64,000 bases of DNA from Spirochaetaceae bacterium. Its GTDB lineage: Bacteria; Spirochaetota; Leptospiria; Leptospirales; Leptonemataceae. Positions 26,316 through 33,444 of the stretch are shown piece after piece; within the stretch, counting starts at the first letter, position 1; each line of letters starts with the position of its first letter. The notes under the pieces were generated by a model, which was given only the letters and a program-made list of their open reading frames with translations, made no database searches and was not told the DNA's origin. The DNA is taken from NCBI GenBank assembly GCA_002729885.1, contig PBUB01000002.1, forward strand, positions 239,157 through 303,156, in the 5' to 3' direction. The translations under genes were made by a program, and so were the position numbers.

Positions 26316-27245
26316 ATGCGCATTTCTACTAAGATTTCCGATATGCTGGGCATCGATCTGCCTATTCTGGGCGCTCCCATGTTTCTGGTATCGTATCCGG
26401 ACCTGGTGGTGGCGGTTTCTGAAGCCGGAGGCATTGGCTGCTTTCCGGCGCTGAACTATCGCTCCACCGAGGAGCTTCGAGATGGTCTTCAGGAGATTCG
26501 CTCCAGAACCAAAAAGCCTATTGGTGTGAATCTCATCCTTTATAAGGATCATAATCCTAACTGGCCTCGCCAGTTTGAAGTCTGCCTGGAAGAGAAGGTG
26601 GAACTGATAATTACCTCGCTGGGATCTCCTCGAACAGTGGTGCAGGAAGCCAAGTCCGTGGGCGCCAAAGTATTCTGCGATGTTACCACCCTCCGTCATG
26701 CAAAGGTGGTGGCCAAAGCCGGGGCTGACGCTCTAATCGCGGTAGCCCAGGGAGCTGGCGGCCATGCAGGCAATATCTCTCCCTATGCACTTATTCCTCA
26801 GCTTAAAGCGGAGCTGGATTTACCTGTGATCGCAGCAGGGGCCATTTCTGATGGAAAGCAGATGGCTGCATCCCTGTCCCTGGGCGCCGATGCAGTTTAT
26901 CTGGGCACAAGGCTCATTGCCACCCCGGAGGCTCAGGCTGCGGAAGGTTACAAAAACATGATTGTGGACTCTACGGCCGATGATATTGTGTATACTGCGG
27001 AAATCTCCGGAATTCCTGCAAACTGGCTGAAAAAGAGCGTAGAAAAAGCAGATGCCCCCTCAAGAATTGCAGGCGACGAGGACGAGTACAAAAGGTGGAG
27101 AGATATCTGGTCGGCAGGCCATGGTGTTTCTCAGATTGGATCAGTGCAGCCAGCTGGTGAGATTGTTCGTTCCATGGCCGAAGAGTATGATGCCATAAGG
27201 CGATCGCTACCTGCATTGGAAGGCGCTGCGGTTCAGTCCAGCTGA
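26316..27245 (+). CDS. Nitronate monooxygenase (2-nitropropane dioxygenase family)
   Basis: A 309-residue FMN-dependent TIM-barrel enzyme that oxidises alkyl nitronates such as propionate-3-nitronate. Visible motifs are LPILGAPMFLVSYPDLVVAV, AGGIGCFPALN, the active-site loop AQGAGGHAGN and the FMN-phosphate segment IAAGAISDGKQMAASLSLGA, AVYLGTRLIAT. The ATG at 26316 aligns with the family start; an in-frame start at 26241 would add 25 unlikely residues. It is followed after 13 bases by a small membrane-protein gene, so the two may be co-transcribed. Confidence 0.92.
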   Translation: MRISTKISDMLGIDLPILGAPMFLVSYPDLVVAVSEAGGIGCFPALNYRSTEELRDGLQEIRSRTKKPIGVNLILYKDHNPNWPRQFEVCLEEKVELIITSLGSPRTVVQEAKSVGAKVFCDVTTLRHAKVVAKAGADALIAVAQGAGGHAGNISPYALIPQLKAELDLPVIAAGAISDGKQMAASLSLGADAVYLGTRLIATPEAQAAEGYKNMIVDSTADDIVYTAEISGIPANWLKKSVEKADAPSRIAGDEDEYKRWRDIWSAGHGVSQIGSVQPAGEIVRSMAEEYDAIRRSLPALEGAAVQSS

Positions 27246-27258
27246 AGGAGTTTTTGAA

Positions 27259-27651
27259 ATGCATTCAACCCATCCTGCCTATGGAAATACAGATTACGGC
27301 TACAGCGTAAGCCCCATCGCAATGATGATCAAGAACGCAGAAAACGGTGCCAAATGGGCCAAATTCTGCGGAGTCATGACCATTATTGGAGGCTGTCTGT
27401 ATTGCCTGGGAATCATTACAGCTACGGTTGGCATACCGATGATTTTTATGGGTCTTCGAGCGATGAAAGCTTCCGACCGGGTACTGCATTATCTGCATAC
27501 CAAAAATCATGAAGATGCTCTGGCAAGCCTGACAGAATATGGTAGCTACTTCAAGATTCAGGGAATTCTCGCGCTGGTGGGTATTGCTCTGACCATCGTA
27601 GCCTCCTTTATCTATCTTGTGATTGCCATCGTTCTGATTGTGAATCGATAA
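27259..27651 (+). CDS. DUF5362-like small membrane protein
   Basis: A 130-residue protein with GAAGGAG upstream at good spacing. It has three hydrophobic segments, around residues 38-60 (FCGVMTIIGGCLYCLGIITA), 62-70 and 100-128 (ILALVGIALTIVASFIYLVI). The amphipathic middle (MKASDRVLHYLHTKNHEDAL) and layout resemble DUF5362. Function unknown. A terminator follows. Confidence 0.75.
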   Translation: MHSTHPAYGNTDYGYSVSPIAMMIKNAENGAKWAKFCGVMTIIGGCLYCLGIITATVGIPMIFMGLRAMKASDRVLHYLHTKNHEDALASLTEYGSYFKIQGILALVGIALTIVASFIYLVIAIVLIVNR

Positions 27652-27661
27652 TTTTGGAGTA

Positions 27662-27696
27662 CCGGGATCTCTCGATACCAGCGGTCCCGGGCTTTT
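27662..27696 (+). terminator. Intrinsic terminator after the DUF5362-like gene
   Basis: CCGGGA pairs with TCCCGG across a 17-base loop that has its own short ACC/GGT pairing, followed by GCTTTT. It lies 11 bases after the stop codon. Confidence 0.55.
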
Positions 27697-27706
27697 GCAT
27701 CGAATC

Positions 27707-28072
27707 ATGCAGTTATCACTGAAATTTCTACTGCCAGGACTCTGCCTGCTGTATCTGGCCTGTATAACCGGGCCTCCAGATTTGCCGGAAGAGTCCGGTC
27801 AGGGGCCCTGTTCCTATGAGCTCCAGGTAGATGGCCAGAAGCGCCTGCTTAAAGGCGCATGCCCTCCTGTTAAAATCTCTATTCTCTGGAAAAGCTTTCC
27901 CTCCTGGTTTCAGGATCGATTTCGCTTTTATCCGGATGAAGTCTTGCGAAATAAGCTGCGACTGTATTCTGGACCGGGAGTTTCCCGTGCTCTGGTAATC
28001 GACGAAAAGCGCTATGATCTGGTGGATCCGGACCTGATGGTTCGATCTGAAACTAGAATTATGATTGAATAG
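27707..28072 (+). CDS. Small putative lipoprotein
   Basis: A 121-residue protein beginning MQLSLKFLLPGLCLLYLACI, a lipoprotein signal with lipobox LYLAC. The mature part is mixed alpha/beta with two further Cys (PCSYEL, GACPPV) that could form a disulfide. No family recognised. The ATG at 27707 was chosen over an upstream TTG at 27695 because it starts the signal peptide. Confidence 0.6.
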   Translation: MQLSLKFLLPGLCLLYLACITGPPDLPEESGQGPCSYELQVDGQKRLLKGACPPVKISILWKSFPSWFQDRFRFYPDEVLRNKLRLYSGPGVSRALVIDEKRYDLVDPDLMVRSETRIMIE

Positions 28073-28104
28073 ATTGTTCAGAGCCAGTAGTATTCCGATG
28101 CTTT

Positions 28105-28160
28105 GCTGTCAGGACCCTCCATGGCAGGGCCAAATCGTTTCGATTTGCTCGGGCGACAGC
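28105..28160. ncRNA. Candidate three-way-junction RNA element
   Basis: GCTGTC (28105-28110) pairs with GACAGC (28155-28160). Inside lie two hairpins: GG-A-CCCT with AGGGCC (28112-28131) and AAATCG-TTT-CGATTT (28132-28146). All three helices are mutually compatible. The element sits between the convergent ends of the 27707 and 28190 genes, so it could also be a 3'-UTR structure or terminator. The strand is undetermined because the stems are nearly symmetric. Confidence 0.35.
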
Positions 28161-28189
28161 ACCGGAGGCACATTCTATTTTGCCTGTTT

Positions 28190-28546
28190 CTAAACACTGG
28201 CGATCACTTTCATCGCTTCCGGTGCTTCCTTTAGAGTAATTTCCTCTACAATAGATTTTTCGGAAGTCTCGATAATGCGAAAGCAGCGGTTCGATGTTTC
28301 GCTTTGATCCTTCTGGCTCTGCACCTGAAAAACCATTATGTACAATGCGTGGGAATCGTCCGGGAGAAGTAATTGAGCACTACTATAAATGCTAATGTCA
28401 TGGGCGCTATGGTATGGATGAGCGCTGATGATGCCGCTCATCCATTGAACTATGGGCATCTTTGAGCGCCCCTTTCCTCTGTTAAGAAAGAGCCATTGCT
28501 CGTATTTTCGTTCTGGATGGCGGTCCACGGTAAGTCTGTATTCCAT
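28190..28546 (-). CDS. Hypothetical protein
   Basis: A 118-residue protein with no signal peptide or membrane helix. It alternates beta-like and helical stretches (DISIYSSAQLLLPDDSHALY, IMVFQVQSQKDQ, RCFRIIETSEKSIVEEITLK). No family recognised. No good ribosome binding site is visible. It is the only plausible ORF here and its amino-acid composition looks like real coding sequence. It lies downstream of the ArfA-like gene but beyond that gene's internal terminator, so it probably has its own promoter. Confidence 0.5.
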   Translation of the reverse strand: MEYRLTVDRHPERKYEQWLFLNRGKGRSKMPIVQWMSGIISAHPYHSAHDISIYSSAQLLLPDDSHALYIMVFQVQSQKDQSETSNRCFRIIETSEKSIVEEITLKEAPEAMKVIASV

Positions 28547-28714
28547 AAGTATGCGGGCTGGGGCATCCTGAGATCTGTCTATGGGAAACCCTGGAGCACC
28601 ACTGAAGCAAATGGGGAATCCAGGTATTTCGCTTAACCGGGGTTCCTGCTCAATCTATGCATTTTCGATAAACTGAAGATCCTGCCGAATTTGTGCTTCT
28701 GCGGAAGTCCCGAT

Positions 28715-28879
28715 TCAGGCCGCACCTAACAAAGAAAAAGGCCCGTGCTGGTTTTGCTCCAGACGGGCCTTATGCTTGGCTTTCCTGTTGTAGGCTTTGC
28801 CCGATGGTTTCACCTTATTCGGTGGCAGGGTCTGTTTTCGCGCCTGTGCGCGAATGACCTTCAGGGTTTCACGCTTCAT
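28715..28879 (-). CDS. ArfA-like ribosome rescue factor candidate (54 residues) with internal terminator
   Basis: A 54-residue very basic protein beginning MKRETLKVIRAQARKQTLPP. Residues 22-36 (KVKPSGKAYNRKAKH) match the active C-terminal core of E. coli ArfA (KNKKGKGSYMRKGKH): KxK, five residues, then YxRKxKH. ArfA frees stalled ribosomes on nonstop mRNA by recruiting RF2. An in-frame stop two codons before the ATG fixes the start. An intrinsic terminator (28731-28769) lies over codons ~37-50, before the stop codon, so most transcripts should be nonstop, which is how arfA is kept under tmRNA control. The protein is identified by motif and gene architecture, not by whole-length similarity. 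Confidence 0.65.
   Translation of the reverse strand: MKRETLKVIRAQARKQTLPPNKVKPSGKAYNRKAKHKARLEQNQHGPFSLLGAA
28731..28769 (-). terminator. Intrinsic terminator inside the ArfA-like coding sequence
   Basis: On the minus strand GGCCCGTCTGG pairs with CCAG(C)ACGGGCC across a 7-base loop, with one bulge, and is followed by TTTTTCTTTG. The T run is only on the minus side, so it terminates the ArfA-like transcript. The 3' end would fall around codons 47-50 of 54, before the stop codon. Confidence 0.8.
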
Positions 28880-29247
28880 ACTTTAATAGACGGACTTTCT
28901 GGAATAAGTTGCAAGGTTTTTTAATCCGGGTTCTGTCGGCAATGTGACGGGCATAAGTAAACGAGGAGATTCGCTCCCGTTTCCAGAGCGTCTGGACGGT
29001 CACTGTTTCCATTACAGATCAGATTCTTTTCGCTGGTTCACTTTCAGTCGGTGTTCGGCCTATTTCTTGTCCATGGTTGCTCGGCCGGGTTTTGCTTTGC
29101 ATTATAGACCGATGATCGGCCTACTGCCCGCATCGGTAAAAAATGCCCAAACTGCCCGTAGATCTGCAATTTATGCGGGCCAGCTGGTTGTAGAGTGGGG
29201 GCTATCACTTCGTCCACGTCCTGTTGACCTCTATGGGCTCATAAAGA
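28880..29247. other. Divergent intergenic region
   Basis: The 368 bases between the ArfA-like gene and the beta-helix lipoprotein show no convincing ORF. On the minus strand TTGCAA and TATTAA lie 20 bases apart just before the ArfA-like start, a weak promoter. On the plus strand the region GCTTTGCATTATAGA near 29092-29106 offers a possible -10 box. Nothing else stands out. Confidence 0.4.
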
Positions 29248-32200
29248 ATGATCACCACTATCTCAAAGCTCATCGCTACATTTCTGGCCGCTCTATTGCT
29301 GGGAACTCTATCGTTCTGCATCAAGGATTACCCGGAGGATCCTCTGCTTCTCTTAGCCGGGTCGGCCTCTCTGAAGTTGGGAGGAGAAGTACTGGGATTG
29401 AATGGCTCCCTGACCCTTTCCAACGGAGGAGATACGGTAGTCATTACATCAGACGGTGCCTTTCAATTCCCCGGCAGCTACGCTTCCGGAAGCCCTTATA
29501 ACGTGCAAATAACAGATTCTCCTATCAATCAGGAGTGTACCGTTTCTTCCGGAGCTGGCGTTATGCTGGCCAACATAACCACGGTGTTTGTTGAATGCAC
29601 AGACACTGCCGTTACCATCGATAGTATCCAGAGACCTTATCTCAGTTCTCAGGGGGGCGCTCATAATATTTCCACGTTTGATTGGACCCCGGAGTACACA
29701 GAAAATTTCGAAATCAGGATTGGTGCAGATTGCAGTACGGGAGCCCTGAGTACATGGACCAACAATTCCGGAACCACTACTACCAGTGTCCAGCAGACCA
29801 GCGGGATCAATCAGACCGATCTTGTCCCCGGACCGAATACGATCCATGTCTGTATCCTGGATGGAAGTTCCAATGTTATCGATTCCAATAGCTTTACAAT
29901 AGTTCGCGACGATGTAAGTCCCACGGTAACGCTGTCTGTAACCACGGGTACTTTCGCTTCGGCACAGAGTGTAAGCGTTAGCTGCACGGATCCGGCCAGC
30001 GGCTGTAATGCCACGGTCTATACCATTCAGGATGTGGCCCTTCCAGGGGCGGCCAATCCTGCAGACCCGGCGGTAACTACAGATGGAACTCCAACTACCG
30101 GTGTTCTCTATGCCGGACCTCTGAATGCAGCGGATCTGCGAAATACTCAAATTGAGGTCCTTGCCATAGATAGGGCAGGGAATCGATCGGCGTTGGCCAT
30201 TGGAAATTATACGGTGGATGCGACGCTGCCCGTGCTTTCATTATCTGCTCCTACTCGCGAGTTTGTAAGTAATACTGCCGGCGCTCCATACAACAGCTCC
30301 GACCTAACCTGGACTTCCAATCGGTCCAACATGGACTATTTCATCTGGTATGGTGCCACGGATTGCCAGGGGACAGCGGGAACCTTGATGACCAGCGGAA
30401 CCACCACCGGCGCGGGGGACACCGTCACTGTAAATGCTGCCATGATCCCTGTTGGCACACATACCATTACCGTGGCCGAACGAAATCTAGCCGGCTTCTA
30501 TGGTTGCCAGACCACGACGCTGACGAGAGATGATACCCCGCCCACACTGGTGGCTGGCGGCACTTCTAATGGTGATTCTATCGCTTATAACGGGGCCATT
30601 GATATTCGATTGAGCGAACAAATAGATACCGGGTCCATATCCGTTGGCGGAGGGGATCTGGATGCCGAAGCGAGTCTACCTCCAGTAATCTCGACCACCT
30701 CGAATACCGACGATACAATTCAGATTTTTCCCATGTCCAACTGGAGTGCCGGATTGGGGCGAGTAGTGGATGTAGATGTTCGGGATCGGGCAGGCAATCT
30801 GCTAACTCTGAACTGGAGCCTGGATTTGCCCGATGGCACCGTGGAGCCAATGTATGCAGCTGCGCCGAATTGGAATCAGCATATTCGAAACGATGGAAGC
30901 TTCATTTATGATGCGGCAGGTACCCTGTGCGATGGAAGCGAAACCGGTTTTATTACGTCCTGCCTCCATGGGGGAGAGCTACGAAAGGTCCAGGTCCTGA
31001 ACGAAACCAGTTGCGCAGGCCTGAGTGCCACAGATACGAATGGTTGGTTTGAATGGGCCTGCTATGATCCGCCGGGACCGGGGCCCGTGGAAATGTACAC
31101 GATTCGTCGCTCCAGCTCTTTGCGTCAGTATATCAATTTTGGCACTCAGACATGGCTAACCAACGATGTAAGTGTTAGTAACGGATTCAGCACTCCGGCT
31201 ACAGTCTGGTGGGGAAATACCATTCAGTCTGTTCCAGCCGGCGGAGTTAGCATGAATACGGCCGATGCCATTTACGTTACCACCGGTAACCTGACCATGA
31301 CAGGAGCCATTACAGTACTGAGCGATAATGTATCCTTTGTCACTGCCCCAGGCACTTCCATGGTTACCAATGTGGCGGCCCATCAGATCAGTGTGAATAA
31401 CCATCGCTTTGTCTGGATTGAAACCAACATGAGCCATATCGACGGAACAGGCTCTTCCTCTGGCATTTTCATTCGGGATTCTGCCTTTATTACAGTGGAG
31501 AACTCAAGGTTGGCGAACTACCCGGGGTTTGGAAGTGCCGGACAGGTGAGGCTTATCAATAATAGAGCTCTTCTGTTTCGCAATATGATGATAGCCAATA
31601 ACCCCAGCAGTTCGGCGATCACGGTGTATGCGGATTCAGCCGACAGTCACCATCTGTGGTTCGATCGGATTCGCGCCTATAACAATATGGCAGGAATTTT
31701 CTTCAGGGGCAACAACCCCTCCGTTGTGCGAGACATGCTGGTCACCCGTTCGCTTATCCATAATAACGATGGTTCCGGGATTTATGTGGACCAGGGAATT
31801 CAGAACTCATTGTTTATGAATCTCCTGGTGGCAAACAATGGAGGCTCTGGAATCTATCTGCAGGGTTCGGTTCTATCGGGTGGCAACACAGTGGTTAACG
31901 TAGTTTCCGTAAATAATCAGAATGGCGGGCTCATTCCCGGCGATAGCAGTCAGTTCATAAACCTTGGACTCTCCGACAATGGAGGTGCCGATGTGCTCGC
32001 CCCAGCAGCTGTTGGTAACTTCTATTCCGGCGCGCTTTTCTCTGGAAGAGCTGGAGTGGGCCCGGATGACCAGGATGGACGATGCATTGCTGTGGGTCCA
32101 GGCTCCGGAATGCAAAACGATGATGATTGTTCTCCGGAAGGTCCCTCAGATCATACTGTGGTAAGCGCTTTTGATCTGGCTGATCAGTTTGTAGGTCCCA

Positions 32201-32679
32201 ATGGAATCGTTGGACTTTATCTCATCGGAAACAACTGGTTTGCAGTGGCCAATGACTTCTCAGGTATTGGTAATTCTCTAACGGTGCCCCCGGCCTATCC
32301 TGCTAACTCTTATCGGGACCGATGCGATGGCACTGTACTCACCGGTTGCCGCGAATTTGACTGGCAGCTTCTGATCACAGCACCCAGTCCCGGTTTTCGC
32401 AATGCCCTGGCCTGTCCGGATACGCTACCCACAATGTCGGTGACTCATACTTTCTCTTCCGGCACATATACCTTTCTTCGAAATGCCTACGCCCTGGAAA
32501 CGGATGCGGACTGGGATCTACCTATGTGTATGGGGGATGAGGCTTGTTTGTACACACCGAATCTGGGCCCTTACCAGGGGCATGCAGGCTTGACCAATTC
32601 TGGCTGCACCGATCTCGTCGCGGATCCAACCTTTGGTAACGTTGATTTCCAGGAATTTAATTCGAACGGCGTGCCCTGA
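29248..32679 (+). CDS. Large Ig-like/right-handed beta-helix lipoprotein
   Basis: A 1,143-residue exported protein. The N-terminus (IATFLAALLLGTLSFC) is a relaxed lipoprotein signal. Residues ~45-125 match the leptospiral module LNGSLTLSNGGDTVVITSDG, ending in ITTVFVEC. Ig-like repeats follow (~130-430), each starting with DxxxPT(V/L) and containing AIDRAGN or AERNLAG. A Cys-containing central region follows, then a right-handed beta-helix (~690-900: FIRDSAFITVENSRL, GSGIYVDQGIQNSLFMNLLV, ANNGGSGIYLQG). The C-terminal ~200 residues hold several Cys pairs. Beta-helices often bind polysaccharides, but no catalytic site is recognised. Probably an outer-surface protein. Confidence 0.8.
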   Translation: MITTISKLIATFLAALLLGTLSFCIKDYPEDPLLLLAGSASLKLGGEVLGLNGSLTLSNGGDTVVITSDGAFQFPGSYASGSPYNVQITDSPINQECTVSSGAGVMLANITTVFVECTDTAVTIDSIQRPYLSSQGGAHNISTFDWTPEYTENFEIRIGADCSTGALSTWTNNSGTTTTSVQQTSGINQTDLVPGPNTIHVCILDGSSNVIDSNSFTIVRDDVSPTVTLSVTTGTFASAQSVSVSCTDPASGCNATVYTIQDVALPGAANPADPAVTTDGTPTTGVLYAGPLNAADLRNTQIEVLAIDRAGNRSALAIGNYTVDATLPVLSLSAPTREFVSNTAGAPYNSSDLTWTSNRSNMDYFIWYGATDCQGTAGTLMTSGTTTGAGDTVTVNAAMIPVGTHTITVAERNLAGFYGCQTTTLTRDDTPPTLVAGGTSNGDSIAYNGAIDIRLSEQIDTGSISVGGGDLDAEASLPPVISTTSNTDDTIQIFPMSNWSAGLGRVVDVDVRDRAGNLLTLNWSLDLPDGTVEPMYAAAPNWNQHIRNDGSFIYDAAGTLCDGSETGFITSCLHGGELRKVQVLNETSCAGLSATDTNGWFEWACYDPPGPGPVEMYTIRRSSSLRQYINFGTQTWLTNDVSVSNGFSTPATVWWGNTIQSVPAGGVSMNTADAIYVTTGNLTMTGAITVLSDNVSFVTAPGTSMVTNVAAHQISVNNHRFVWIETNMSHIDGTGSSSGIFIRDSAFITVENSRLANYPGFGSAGQVRLINNRALLFRNMMIANNPSSSAITVYADSADSHHLWFDRIRAYNNMAGIFFRGNNPSVVRDMLVTRSLIHNNDGSGIYVDQGIQNSLFMNLLVANNGGSGIYLQGSVLSGGNTVVNVVSVNNQNGGLIPGDSSQFINLGLSDNGGADVLAPAAVGNFYSGALFSGRAGVGPDDQDGRCIAVGPGSGMQNDDDCSPEGPSDHTVVSAFDLADQFVGPNGIVGLYLIGNNWFAVANDFSGIGNSLTVPPAYPANSYRDRCDGTVLTGCREFDWQLLITAPSPGFRNALACPDTLPTMSVTHTFSSGTYTFLRNAYALETDADWDLPMCMGDEACLYTPNLGPYQGHAGLTNSGCTDLVADPTFGNVDFQEFNSNGVP

Positions 32680-32826
32680 ACCTTGTCATCAGCTATCTTC
32701 ATCTGGGTCCTGGTAACGGGAGGGATTCAAGATCCTCCAGCTTAATCTCAGTATCAAGCGAAGTAGCTTAGAGCGCTGTACATTATTTAATTCTTGATAC
32801 AGATGATGAGCCGGGTGGATTGCGCT

Positions 32827-33345
32827 ATGCAAAGTAAATCGGAGTCACGCTGTACAAATGCTGCTTCCCGTAGGCTGGTAGTTTATTTTGTCAGTATTCT
32901 AATTCCCGGACTGTTAATCGTTTTCTGCTCCAGCTGTTCCAATCTAGTATTTGGCGTGGACGGGGAAGATACGGTGGATGCCGCCGATGCCGCAGGTCAG
33001 ATGAACCAGGCCATAACGGCCAAGCTGGCCCAATGCCTTCGCGATAGCTCCGGAAGTTCCACAACATTTCCGCCTGGAGGTCCCTGCGTGGGAGCTCTGG
33101 TAACCGACCGACTACTCAAAAAAGGAGATGTGGAGACCTGCGTTGCCACTTTGCTCAGCTGGCAATGTCCGGCGGCATCAGATAGCACCGGCATGTATTT
33201 ATTGGTGCAGGGGATGAATCAATACGCAATCAAGTGCCCGGTAAAATCGGTGCCCTTTCTGATCAACGACGTAGGACCATCGTGGCAGGGCAATATCCTT
33301 TCGCTCACCATGGATGAGCCAGTATTCTACTATGCCTGCTTCTAA
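32827..33345 (+). CDS. Small putative lipoprotein
   Basis: A ~172-residue protein. A basic N-terminus (RCTNAASRRL) is followed by VVYFVSILIPGLLIVFCSSC, a lipoprotein signal with Cys at the end. The mature part has five further Cys (CLRD, PCVGAL, TCVATL, WQCPAA, IKCPVK), suggesting disulfides in the periplasm or on the surface. The ATG at 32827 has GGTGGA seven bases upstream; ATGs at 32803 and 32806 are alternatives. It follows the beta-helix gene by ~150 bases. No family recognised. Confidence 0.6.
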   Translation: MQSKSESRCTNAASRRLVVYFVSILIPGLLIVFCSSCSNLVFGVDGEDTVDAADAAGQMNQAITAKLAQCLRDSSGSSTTFPPGGPCVGALVTDRLLKKGDVETCVATLLSWQCPAASDSTGMYLLVQGMNQYAIKCPVKSVPFLINDVGPSWQGNILSLTMDEPVFYYACF

Positions 33346-33444
33346 AAGCCCATTCGCTTCCCGGGATTGGAAGCGGCTGATTGCAGCCAGAGGCGTAAAA
33401 AAGGGCGATTTGGGCCGGCGGGATACTCGAATGGTGGACCTATT

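Noticed and set aside
29449..30150. 233-residue minus-strand ORF inside the beta-helix lipoprotein
   Set aside because: Antisense shadow; low complexity and no ribosome binding site.
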